21,993 nt of DNA from JAHEEL01 sp964195515 (lineage in GTDB: Bacteria > Actinomycetota > Acidimicrobiia > Spongiisociales > UBA5794). A program made the translations under genes and the position numbers. The DNA is taken from assembly GCA_964195515.1 (NCBI GenBank), contig CAXMQO010000043.1:1-21993 (forward strand), read 5' to 3'. A model generated the notes under the pieces. The model was not told where the DNA came from. It made no database searches and saw nothing but the letters and a program-made list of their open reading frames with translations. Below are positions 8,565-14,217 of the stretch, one piece after another (position 1 is the stretch's first letter; each line of letters opens with the position of its first letter).

Positions 8565-8864
8565 CTACTCCGGCGCTGGGCGGTACCGGCCCTTGACTCG
8601 AACGAGGTAGAGCACGCCGATGCCGCCGATCACCACGACCGTCAGGGTGACGAGGAGGGGGAAGACGTACCGGACGGTCCACGGCTGCGAGTCGTCGATC
8701 GCGTCGGGCGGCTGGACCTCAACGGCTGCGCCGCTCTCCGCCGAAATCAGAACCGCTTCGGCATCGTCGCTCGCGTCGGATCCTGAGGCCGCGGCAACGC
8801 CTGGGATGGCCAGAATCAAGACGACGAGGGCCGTTGCGATCAGTGATTGAAGTCGTCGGTGCAT
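8565..8864 (-). CDS. Small exported protein with C-terminal membrane anchor, unknown function
   Basis: A 99-aa protein not recognised as a known family. An N-terminal signal sequence (residues 1-25, LIATALVVLILAIPGVAAA) is followed by an acidic, Asp/Glu/Ala-rich extracytoplasmic segment (about 26-62). A strong transmembrane helix follows (about 66-88, VFPLLVTLTVVVIGGIGVLYLV) and a short basic cytoplasmic tail (KGRYRP). The topology suggests a small cell-surface or quinol-side membrane protein. It lies upstream of cydABDC on the same strand but is separated by 275 bases including the heptamer array, so cotranscription is uncertain. It probably has its own leaderless promoter (TATCCT six bases before the ATG). 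Confidence 0.72.
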   Translation of the reverse strand: MHRRLQSLIATALVVLILAIPGVAAASGSDASDDAEAVLISAESGAAVEVQPPDAIDDSQPWTVRYVFPLLVTLTVVVIGGIGVLYLVRVKGRYRPAPE

Positions 8865-8870
8865 CTGCCG

Positions 8871-8876
8871 AGGATA
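8871..8876 (-). promoter_or_regulatory. Putative leaderless -10 element of the 99-aa gene
   Basis: TATCCT on the minus strand is followed by CGGCAG and then the ATG at 8864. This TANNNT-N6-ATG arrangement places transcription start on the start codon. No Shine-Dalgarno is visible between them. Confidence 0.5.
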
Positions 8877-8893
8877 GACGACAGCCCCAGCGC

Positions 8894-8923
8894 GATGAAG
8901 CGCCCTCTCAGGGGCGCTTCATC
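8894..8923 (-). terminator. Perfect 12-bp hairpin ending the sigR operon
   Basis: GATGAAGCGCCC at 8894-8905 pairs perfectly with GGGCGCTTCATC at 8912-8923 around a six-base loop TCTCAG. It begins 15 bases beyond the stop of the 66-aa gene. There is no T-run on the minus side, which is common for actinobacterial hairpin terminators. The alternative is an mRNA-stabilising hairpin. Confidence 0.65.
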
Positions 8924-8937
8924 GGTGGTCTTGGCGG

Positions 8938-9138
8938 TCAGGCTTCGTTGTTGACGATGCGCCCGCGGAGGCGGGGGTACCTGACGGGAGCATGAGCGAA
9001 GCAGTACTCGCGGCGGTTGTACCGGGAGAGCTTCGTTTCACAGCCGGTGTCGGCGCACATGCGTTCCGCGGAATAGGTCTTCGGAGCGCGAGACCCACCG
9101 TCGAGGCGTCGGCCTCTCATGACGTTGTCGTTCATCAT
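8938..9138 (-). CDS. 66-aa zinc-site protein in the sigR operon
   Basis: The protein starts MMNDNVMRGRR and carries C28-x4-C33-x12-C46-x2-H49 (CADTGC ... LSRYNRREYCFAH), a plausible single zinc-binding site. The LSRYN core between the Cys pairs resembles short zinc segments seen in some actinobacterial DNA-binding proteins, but I cannot assign a family. The flanks are basic, so nucleic acid or protein binding is possible. The start ATG 9138 is supported by GGAGGG six bases upstream. It lies 28 bases after rsrA and before the hairpin at 8894-8923, so it is most likely the third gene of the SigR-controlled operon. Thiol-zinc chemistry would fit a redox-responsive role (inference). Confidence 0.75.
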   Translation of the reverse strand: MMNDNVMRGRRLDGGSRAPKTYSAERMCADTGCETKLSRYNRREYCFAHAPVRYPRLRGRIVNNEA

Positions 9139-9166
9139 CGATTCCCTCCAGTCGAGCCAGAAGGAA

Positions 9167-9415
9167 TCAGATCCCCGGCTCGTCTCTTTGTTGTTCCTCT
9201 TGTAACAACGCTCTGAGGGTGTCAAAAAGTTCCGGTGGAGGATCGGATCGTCCACGATCGTGGATGACGCCTTTGAGTTTGTCCTCGAACTGGAAGGCGT
9301 CCATGCAATGAGAACATCGGCGCAGGTGCATGCGGACGCGGGACTTCGTGAAGAACGAGATCTCCTCGTCCAAGTACTGATACACATACTCGATGGCGTG
9401 TTCGCAACCGCTCAT
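9167..9415 (-). CDS. rsrA: Redox-sensing anti-sigma factor of the SigR/SigH system (ZAS family)
   Basis: An 82-aa cytoplasmic anti-sigma factor. The zinc-associated anti-sigma ligands are C4, H30, C34 and C37 (HLRRCSHC). The spacing C4-to-H30 is 26 residues, the same as C11-to-H37 in Streptomyces RsrA. In that family disulfide stress oxidises the first and last Cys, releases zinc and frees the sigma factor. The start ATG 9415 overlaps the sigR stop as ATGA and has AGGGA just upstream. The ORF could extend to 9457 but that would run inside sigR. Coupled translation would fit 1:1 production of sigma and anti-sigma. Confidence 0.92.
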   Translation of the reverse strand: MSGCEHAIEYVYQYLDEEISFFTKSRVRMHLRRCSHCMDAFQFEDKLKGVIHDRGRSDPPPELFDTLRALLQEEQQRDEPGI

Positions 9416-9975
9416 GATTGGTTCCCTGTGATGCCGTGCTCCTGTGCCACATCCCACAACTTCTTCTGGAGGGCTTTTCTTCCCCGATGGAGACGAGACA
9501 TGACCGTACCGATCGGAACGTCGAGTATCTCCGCGATCTCCTTGTATGAGAACCCGTCGACGTCGGCGAGTAGCACCGGCATCCGGAACGTCTCGGGAAG
9601 TGACTCGAGGGCCTCGATCACGTCGGTATCGACGAACGCGTCAAGCATGTCTGCCTCGGCGCTCGGCGACGCTCCTGACGCTTCACCAAGACGCTTGTAG
9701 AGGTAGAGATCCTGGAGTTCCCCGAGTTCCACCTCGGAGGGGCGACGCTGCGCCTTCCGGTACTTGTTGATGTAGGTATTTGTGAGGATCCGGTAGAGCC
9801 AGGCCTTCAGATTCGTGCCCTCGGTGTACGAGTCATAGGCCCGGTACGCCTTGAGGAACGTCTCCTGCACCACATCCTCAGCGTCGGCCGGATTTCGCGT
9901 CATACGCAACGCTGCCGAATACAGCTGCGGTGCGTACTGCATCGCGTCGCGCTCGAAGTTCGCTTGGTCCGCCAC
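9412..9975 (-). CDS. sigR: ECF RNA polymerase sigma factor, SigR/SigH type
   Basis: A 187-aa group 4 sigma factor. Region 2 contains the characteristic block ALRMTRNPADAEDVVQETFL and then GTNLKAWLYRILTNTYINKY. Region 4 contains GFSYKEIAEILDVPIGTVMS followed by RLHRGRKAL. These blocks are nearly those of Streptomyces SigR and mycobacterial SigH, which direct thioredoxin, mycothiol and proteostasis genes under thiol oxidation. The start is GTG 9975 with AGGGAG four bases upstream. The gene is followed by rsrA with a 4-bp overlap. A SigR-type promoter (GGGAAT-N18-GTT) lies upstream, predicting positive autoregulation. Confidence 0.95.
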   Translation of the reverse strand: MADQANFERDAMQYAPQLYSAALRMTRNPADAEDVVQETFLKAYRAYDSYTEGTNLKAWLYRILTNTYINKYRKAQRRPSEVELGELQDLYLYKRLGEASGASPSAEADMLDAFVDTDVIEALESLPETFRMPVLLADVDGFSYKEIAEILDVPIGTVMSRLHRGRKALQKKLWDVAQEHGITGNQS

Positions 9976-10017
9976 GGGTCTCCCTAATCGTGCACTGCCA
10001 TCCTATGCAGGTGCCGC

Positions 10018-10044
10018 AACGAGCGGCGGTTCGCTACCATTCCC
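10018..10044 (-). promoter_or_regulatory. SigR-type autoregulatory promoter of sigR-rsrA
   Basis: On the minus strand GGGAAT (10044-10039) is followed by 18 bases and GTTG (GTT at 10020-10018). This matches the SigR/SigH consensus GGGAAT/GGAAT with a GTT -10 at 16-18 spacing. Transcription would start near 10010, giving a leader of about 35 bases that includes the ribosome binding site of the GTG start at 9975. Confidence 0.8.
10035..10040 (+). promoter_or_regulatory. Possible -10 element of the tRNA-Thr gene
   Basis: TACCAT lies 12 bases before the mature 5' end of the tRNA. It overlaps the SigR -35 GGGAAT on the other strand by two bases, so the divergent promoters would compete for the same DNA. 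No convincing -35 was found. Confidence 0.35.
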
Positions 10045-10052
10045 GCTCCCCC

Positions 10053-10126
10053 GCCGGGGTAGCTCAGTCCGGCAGAGCAACGCACTCGTAATGCGTAGGT
10101 CATGGGTTCGAATCCCATCTCCGGCT
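10053..10126 (+). tRNA. tRNA-Thr, anticodon CGT
   Basis: The acceptor stem GCCGGGG pairs with CTCCGGC (one G-T pair). The D-arm contains TAGCTCAGTCCGGCAGAGC. The anticodon stem ACGCA/TGCGT encloses the loop CTCGTAA with anticodon CGT at 10087-10089, reading ACG threonine codons. The T-arm is ATGGG-TTCGAAT-CCCAT. The discriminator is T and CCA is not encoded. Length is 74 bases with no variable-arm expansion and no intron. Confidence 0.96.
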
Positions 10127-10129
10127 CGA

Positions 10130-10177
10130 TCCGATCGCTATGCGATCGGACGCGTTCGGTTGTCGGAACCGAGTTTT
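10130..10177 (+). terminator. Two hairpins downstream of tRNA-Thr, the second with a T-run
   Basis: TCCGATCGC-TAT-GCGATCGGA (10130-10150) is a perfect 9-bp hairpin. A second hairpin, TCGGTT-GTCGG-AACCGA (10156-10172), is followed by GTTTT. Together they form a likely intrinsic terminator for the tRNA transcript. Confidence 0.6.
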
Positions 10178-10188
10178 GGAAGCTCTTG

Positions 10189-10230
10189 CTCGTAGCTGCT
10201 GGCTGGTAGCTCGTAGCTCGCAGCTCTCTC
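10189..10230. repeat. Imperfect heptamer array CTCGTAG, about 6 units
   Basis: Units on the plus strand are CTCGTAG, CTGCTGG, CTGGTAG, CTCGTAG, CTCGCAG, CTCTCTC. The array abuts the stop codon of the SGNH hydrolase gene (TGA at 10231-10229) and lies between it and the terminator of the converging tRNA gene. Confidence 0.8.
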
Positions 10231-11389
10231 AGCCAACGATGGCTTCGGCTACGGCCAGGCCGATTGCTCGGTGACCTTCGGGGTTCGGGTGTGGCCACCC
10301 GGCCCACGTCTGTGTCGAGACGGGCACGTCATCGATATCTACCCACGTTACGTTGCGGTCGAGACCTGCCTGGATGGCGGCGTGCAACTCTCCGAGGGCG
10401 TAGCTCATCTCGTCGGCGCACTCCGATCCGATAGGGGACCATCCGGGCGCGATCAGTGAGCCGTCGATCGCGAAGTAGCCCGTCCAGAACACGGAGGCGT
10501 TCGTTCGAGTCTCAATCGCTTCAATGACATCCGATGTTCGGGCCGTGATTTCATCACGCCGCGCCTCGAGGTCCCATCGTTCGGTCACCGCCTCCTCACA
10601 CACGAGTTTGTCACCCGAATCGGTCAGTGAGAACGCGGTGTCCTTCGTCAGCTCCTTCACGACGTCGACCCAGTTCGTCGAGTTGATCCCTGCCGTCACT
10701 ACCACGACATTCCATGTTGCCGCGTCGGTGTACCGGACGATGTCGTCGACCTGGCTGGGATGCGAGTCCGAACAGGAGTCGGATCCGCCGTTGAGCACCG
10801 AACTCACCCCCGCGCCGGGGAAGGCAACGTTTGCGTATCCCGGTGCCCACGCAGGAGGAAGGACGGCAGCAACGGCCTCCCGCACGGTGCTGCCGTAGGA
10901 GTAGTTGACATCACGGCAGGTTGCGCTCCCGAAGAACCACCGGCGGGTGTAGCCGGAAGCGATCGAGTCGCCGGCGACAACGATCATCGGGGCAGAAGGG
11001 GTGAGACCCGACCAGACCGTGTACCAGTCGGACCCCCAACCGTGGAGATCCACGGCGCGCAGCTCGAGGGTGTAACCAGTGTTGGGCAGGATTGAGGTGT
11101 AGGACACGGTTGGACGCTCGGGCGTGGTCGTGAAGACCTCGCCGGGCGTGGCTTGATTCCAGCGGTACTCGAAGCGCAGTATCCCGTCGTTGTCATCAGC
11201 CGCGATGCGAAGGTCCGCTGCGAGGAGGTCATTGTGGGCCTGAGGCTCGAGGAGTTCCGCCGACGCGATGACCGGTCTCGTGTCACCATCGGGCAGCTGC
11301 TCCGATGGCGGCGCCAATGCCGAGACCGGAATGGCCAGGGCCATCCATAAACCTAGAACGGTGCTGAGCAATACGGCGCGTCGCGACAT
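10229..11389 (-). CDS. Secreted SGNH/GDSL-type hydrolase with N-terminal fibronectin-III-like domain
   Basis: A 386-aa exported protein. A signal peptide covers residues 1-26 (cleavage after SALA). A beta-rich domain about 40-130 ends in YTLELRAVDLHGWGS and looks like fibronectin type III. The SGNH fold follows: AGDS with nucleophile S142, AFPGAG near 189-194, AGINSTN with N236, and HPNPEGH with H367 near the end. The position three before H367 is Gly rather than the usual Asp, so the enzyme may use a Ser-His dyad or may be impaired. Likely an esterase, lipase or carbohydrate deacetylase acting outside the cell; the substrate is unknown. Four Cys in the exported region could form disulfides. 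It has its own putative leaderless promoter. Confidence 0.85.
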   Translation of the reverse strand: MSRRAVLLSTVLGLWMALAIPVSALAPPSEQLPDGDTRPVIASAELLEPQAHNDLLAADLRIAADDNDGILRFEYRWNQATPGEVFTTTPERPTVSYTSILPNTGYTLELRAVDLHGWGSDWYTVWSGLTPSAPMIVVAGDSIASGYTRRWFFGSATCRDVNYSYGSTVREAVAAVLPPAWAPGYANVAFPGAGVSSVLNGGSDSCSDSHPSQVDDIVRYTDAATWNVVVVTAGINSTNWVDVVKELTKDTAFSLTDSGDKLVCEEAVTERWDLEARRDEITARTSDVIEAIETRTNASVFWTGYFAIDGSLIAPGWSPIGSECADEMSYALGELHAAIQAGLDRNVTWVDIDDVPVSTQTWAGWPHPNPEGHRAIGLAVAEAIVG

Positions 11390-11396
11390 CAGTACA

Positions 11397-11402
11397 AACC
11401 TA
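11397..11402 (-). promoter_or_regulatory. Putative leaderless -10 element of the SGNH hydrolase gene
   Basis: TAGGTT on the minus strand is followed by TGTACTG and then the ATG at 11389 (spacing seven). No Shine-Dalgarno fits between them. Confidence 0.5.
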
Positions 11403-11414
11403 GCGATCGAGTGC

Positions 11415-11571
11415 AGTACTCATCTGACGCCACAGCCCCCCAAATGGTTCCCGTACCGACTCTCGAAGCACCCAGAAGCGCAGCGGATAGGGCCACGAGC
11501 TTCATCACGGCGGAATCTGGCCCTATCCGCAGAGCCGCTGAGTACTTGTTCATCCGGCTTCGCCGGATGAA
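11415..11571. repeat. Nested inverted repeats between the SGNH and lipoprotein genes
   Basis: Three paired elements lie in this 185-base gap. AGTACTCA (11415-11422) pairs with TGAGTACT (11539-11546). GCGGATAGGGCCA (11483-11495) pairs perfectly with TGGCCCTATCCGC (11518-11530) across a 22-base loop. TTCATCCGGC-TTC-GCCGGATGAA (11549-11571) is a perfect 10-bp hairpin starting two bases after the lipoprotein stop. The last could terminate the lipoprotein transcript. The outer pairs could be a structured RNA or a miniature element; no ORF of note lies inside. Confidence 0.7.
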
Positions 11572-11573
11572 CG

Positions 11574-12263
11574 CTATGGCAGGTACTGCTCGAGGATCTC
11601 GGTGACTTGTCCACCATTGACGAAGAGCCAGACGCCGCACCAGTTCGACGGGCAGGCGATGTAGCCAGCCGGATCTACCGGCCAATCAGGGAACGGCACG
11701 GTCAGGAATCCAACGGAACCGGGATCGAGCTCGTACACGGTCGCTCCCATAGCCACACGGACCGTTCGAAGCGCCGGGTTGAGGTCGCGAATGTAGTAGT
11801 CATTGTTGACCTCTTCCCCGTCCTCGGCACCCTCGGTGTATGCGATGTCTCCGAAGTAGAAGCAGGCCAGGTCGAAGTCGACCGATGCCGCACCGATGGC
11901 GCCGACATTCCCGAACCAGACACCGTCCGGCAGCGGACCGGCACCCGGGGCGCACCCGGAGCCGCCCGCACCGTCGCTCTCTCGGAGTGGCGTCAGCGGG
12001 TAGAGCTCGGGTGTTCCGACCACGTACGGCCCCCCGGAGGTCGTCGTTGTCGTCAGTTGTGTCTTCGTTGTAGTCGTCGCTGCAGTGGTCGTCGGGGGGA
12101 CCGTCGTGGTCGTGGTGGCCTCACTCGTGGTCGGGGGCACAGTGATCACCACGGTTGACTCCGCGGCGACGCTTGTAGCGGATGCGGCGGCGTCCTGGGA
12201 CTCGTCCGACGAGCTACAACCCGCAGCGACAACAACGGCAAGGAAGACGGCGACCACCTTCAT
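11574..12263 (-). CDS. Lipoprotein with Thr-rich linker, unknown function
   Basis: A 229-aa protein. Residues 1-16 form a lipoprotein signal (VVVAAGC lipobox, acylated C16), followed by SSSDESQD. Residues about 40-76 are a Thr/Pro/Ala low-complexity stretch (TTTTTVPPTTTAATTTT), typical of a surface spacer that may be glycosylated. The C-terminal domain of about 150 aa has no family I recognise. It holds about four Cys (GSGC, LACFYF, YIACPSNWCG) that could form two disulfides and ends with VNGGQVTEILEQYLP. The Thr-rich part comes from ACC/ACG/ACT repeats, and its length may vary between strains. A leaderless promoter (TAGGAT) lies six bases upstream of the ATG. Confidence 0.82.
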   Translation of the reverse strand: MKVVAVFLAVVVAAGCSSSDESQDAAASATSVAAESTVVITVPPTTSEATTTTTVPPTTTAATTTTKTQLTTTTTSGGPYVVGTPELYPLTPLRESDGAGGSGCAPGAGPLPDGVWFGNVGAIGAASVDFDLACFYFGDIAYTEGAEDGEEVNNDYYIRDLNPALRTVRVAMGATVYELDPGSVGFLTVPFPDWPVDPAGYIACPSNWCGVWLFVNGGQVTEILEQYLP

Positions 12264-12269
12264 AACTGA

Positions 12270-12275
12270 ATCCTA
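12270..12275 (-). promoter_or_regulatory. Putative leaderless -10 element of the lipoprotein gene
   Basis: TAGGAT on the minus strand, then TCAGTT, then the ATG at 12263. It is a close match to the TANNNT -10 with six-base spacing; no Shine-Dalgarno is present. Confidence 0.55.
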
Positions 12276-12349
12276 CGAGCGAACCGGTCGCCCCGCCTAG
12301 AGTCGCGCGCCCCTGACCGACCGACAACGCCGGTCCCGAGTGCGGTTTC

Positions 12350-12355
12350 TAGACT
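12350..12355 (+). promoter_or_regulatory. Putative leaderless -10 element of the ORF12363-pfkB pair
   Basis: TAGACT is followed by seven bases and the ATG at 12363. There is no Shine-Dalgarno before the ATG, and the downstream kinase also lacks one. Both would therefore depend on a leaderless first cistron and coupling. Confidence 0.5.
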
Positions 12356-12362
12356 CTGTGCG

Positions 12363-12518
12363 ATGAGGCACGAGAGACTTCCGGCTGTTTCCACGTTCGT
12401 CACCCGTGTCGAGTGCTCCGCCGCCGGCGAAAGGCTGCCACCCGAATGGATTCGCGGACGCTCACCGACCGGCGCGCCGCTCCTGGTTCGCTACGAACTC
12501 GCCGGGTCGGCGTCGTGA
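12363..12518 (+). CDS. 51-aa ORF resembling the threonine synthase N-terminus; leader peptide or gene remnant
   Basis: The reading frame is open from ATG 12363 to TGA 12518. Residues 11-47 follow the start of threonine synthases of the type found in Actinobacteria and Chloroflexi: FVTRVECSAAGERLPPEW, then GRSPTGAPLLVRYEL. The pattern is ECSxxGE, GxSPxGxPLLVRYxL. The PLP-binding catalytic domain is absent, so it cannot be an active synthase. The stop overlaps the kinase start as GTGA, a 4-bp overlap that indicates translational coupling. It may be a truncated remnant now serving as a coupling leader, or a free-standing small domain. The family match is from memory and was not searched. It overlaps an alternative upstream extension of the kinase frame (GTG 12413, ATG 12446), which I consider less likely. 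Confidence 0.6.
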   Translation: MRHERLPAVSTFVTRVECSAAGERLPPEWIRGRSPTGAPLLVRYELAGSAS

Positions 12519-13426
12519 CCACCGTTGCCTGCGTCGGTCTCGCCGTCCTCGATATCGTGTTCGGCGTGGAAACACGCCCGGACCGCGGGCGGAAGACGTT
12601 CGCCGATTCGATGACGGTGATCGGCGGCGGTCCCGCCGCAAACGCGGCCGTAACAGTGGCCCGACTCGACGGCGATGCTCGGTTCATCGGGCGTCTCGGA
12701 GACGATATCGTCGGAGACCTGATCATCGATGACTTCGCCAGGTGGGGTGTCGACGCATCCGGGGTTCGACGTATCCCGTCGGTTCCTTCCCCGGTCTCAT
12801 CGATCGTCGTGGAGGCGGATGGAGAGCGAACGATCGTCAATCACTCCGACCGACGGCTGTTCGCTCCCGACGATGGCGTCACGCCAGGCGACCTCACCGG
12901 CGTGGATGCCGTCCTCGGCGATCTGCTCTGGCCCACTGGTGCCATATCGGCGATGCACGCCGCACGGGCCGCCGGCATCCCAGCCGTGCTGGACTTCGAC
13001 GAAGCTCCCCGTGGCCCGGTCGGCGTCGTGCTCACGGCGCCGACACATATCATCTTCTCCGCTCCCGCGCTCGCAGCCGTGAGCGGCGAGCAGGATCCAG
13101 TGCCGGGATTACGTTCCGTTCGAGCCATGACAACGTCCTGGATCGCCGTCACCCTGGGGGCTGGAGGAGTTCTGTGGCTCGACGATGCAGACGAGTCTCG
13201 CCAATCACCAGCCTTCGATGTCGACGCCATCGACACACTCGGGGCGGGGGATGTGTTCCACGGTGCATTCACTCTCGGTCTCGCCGAAGGTCGCCCCATC
13301 GAGGAAGTGATCCGGCGCGCGTCCGCCGTCGCAGCCTTGAAGTGCACCCGCTTCGGCGGCCGATCGGGAATTCCCTGTACGGAAGAAGTGGACGTGTTTC
13401 TGGGCAGTAGATCAGCAGATCGGTAG
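12515..13426 (+). CDS. PfkB-family carbohydrate kinase
   Basis: About 303 aa from GTG 12515 (MTTVACVGLAVLDIVF). The N-terminal motif GGGPAANAAVTVARL binds the sugar, and DTLGAGDVFHGAF (240-252) holds the catalytic base D246 and the anion hole. The N-terminal block CVGLAVLDIVF with GGGPAANAAV resembles the ketohexokinase and sulfofructose kinase (YihV) branch more than ribokinase or PfkB itself, but the substrate cannot be set from sequence. The start is coupled to the preceding 51-aa ORF by GTGA and lacks its own ribosome binding site. The last residues (SRSADR) and TAG lie in an octamer repeat. The gene converges on plsC. Confidence 0.9.
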   Translation: MTTVACVGLAVLDIVFGVETRPDRGRKTFADSMTVIGGGPAANAAVTVARLDGDARFIGRLGDDIVGDLIIDDFARWGVDASGVRRIPSVPSPVSSIVVEADGERTIVNHSDRRLFAPDDGVTPGDLTGVDAVLGDLLWPTGAISAMHAARAAGIPAVLDFDEAPRGPVGVVLTAPTHIIFSAPALAAVSGEQDPVPGLRSVRAMTTSWIAVTLGAGGVLWLDDADESRQSPAFDVDAIDTLGAGDVFHGAFTLGLAEGRPIEEVIRRASAVAALKCTRFGGRSGIPCTEEVDVFLGSRSADR

Positions 13427-13430
13427 ATCG
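13407..13430. repeat. Short octamer array GTAGATCG, 3 units
   Basis: GTAGATCA, GCAGATCG, GTAGATCG, then a degenerate GTCCGTGA. The units encode the C-terminal tail of the kinase and include its stop codon TAG (13424-13426). Confidence 0.65.
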
Positions 13431-13557
13431 GTCCGTGAGCAGGAGGGAGTCTTCACCGTCTACGGGCCGGTGTTGGATACCGCCGCGACGACCGGTGTCG
13501 CTCTCGGTTCCTCGGCCGCTGCAAGAACGCCGTCGATCTCTGGTCGGGTCACCGAAC

Positions 13558-14217
13558 TCATCGACTCGAGCGTACCCGTGGCCACCATGGCCCGAGCTTG
13601 GAGTCGACGAACTCACTCCATGCATCGGTCATGGAACCGAGAGGATCCTCACGATCCGCGAAGTCGTGCCAGACGAGCGGCTCGCCGATCCATACGCGAA
13701 CTGAGGTTCGGTGGATCCCCCGATTGGCAGGCGCAAGCGTGCGCTCTGTTCCATGGATCGCCACCGGGAGCAGCGGCGCTCCCCCCATCCAGGACAACCA
13801 GGCGGCCCCGCGTTTCGGTTCCGTTTCTCCCCAGTACTCGACTCGCCGCCCCTCCGGAAAGACCCCAACGGTGCCGCTGCCTCTCAGGTGTGCGACAGCT
13901 TCTTCGAGGGCCCTCAGCGGCACACCGTCTCGATCGGTCGGGATCGCACCGAAGAATCCGGTAACGACGTCGAACGCCAGATGGTTGCCGAACAGTTCGT
14001 CGACGGCGATGAAACGAATGAGCCGACCGACGGCGTTCACGACGAGCGGCGGATCAAGATGCGAGAGGTGATTGGCTGACACGACGAGCGGTCCGCTCTT
14101 CGGGATGTGCTGTGTGCCACTGACTTCGAAGTCGAGGAATCCCCGCGCCGCCAATCGTGTAGGAACATTCGCGACTCGCGTCGCGAGCTCAGACGGAATG
14201 CGGCGGAGCTTACGCAT
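13558..14217 (-). CDS. plsC: 1-acyl-sn-glycerol-3-phosphate acyltransferase family protein
   Basis: This 219-aa protein has the PlsC-type motifs NHLSHLDP (residues 49-56, catalytic NHx4D), FFGAIPTDRDG (block II) and VFPEGRR (119-125, block III). PLLPVAIHGTER forms block IV. It transfers an acyl chain to lysophosphatidate or a similar lipid at the inner membrane face. No clear transmembrane helix is present, so it is probably peripheral. The ATG 14217 lies inside the holB 3' end (8-bp overlap), so it is cotranscribed with topA-tmk-holB or holB. The 131 bases to pfkB hold no supported gene or convincing terminator. Confidence 0.9.
   Translation of the reverse strand: MRKLRRIPSELATRVANVPTRLAARGFLDFEVSGTQHIPKSGPLVVSANHLSHLDPPLVVNAVGRLIRFIAVDELFGNHLAFDVVTGFFGAIPTDRDGVPLRALEEAVAHLRGSGTVGVFPEGRRVEYWGETEPKRGAAWLSWMGGAPLLPVAIHGTERTLAPANRGIHRTSVRVWIGEPLVWHDFADREDPLGSMTDAWSEFVDSKLGPWWPRVRSSR

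Noticed and set aside
8383..8610. 75-aa open frame through the heptamer array
   Set aside because: Its translation is just the repeat (GNRQQ, GDGRRAT). A period of 7 bp cycles through the frames and stays open by composition.
11389..11685. 98-aa minus-strand frame across the inverted repeats
   Set aside because: It overlaps the lipoprotein gene in another frame and its translation of the inverted repeats has no protein-like character.
12413..12514. N-terminal extension of the PfkB kinase from GTG 12413 or ATG 12446
   Set aside because: The extension is Arg-rich and unlike kinase N-termini. The other frame there matches threonine synthase, and GTG 12515 gives a normal kinase start.
13435..13704. 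89-aa open frame in the pfkB-plsC gap
   Set aside because: It runs antisense into plsC, lacks a ribosome binding site and has no recognisable features.
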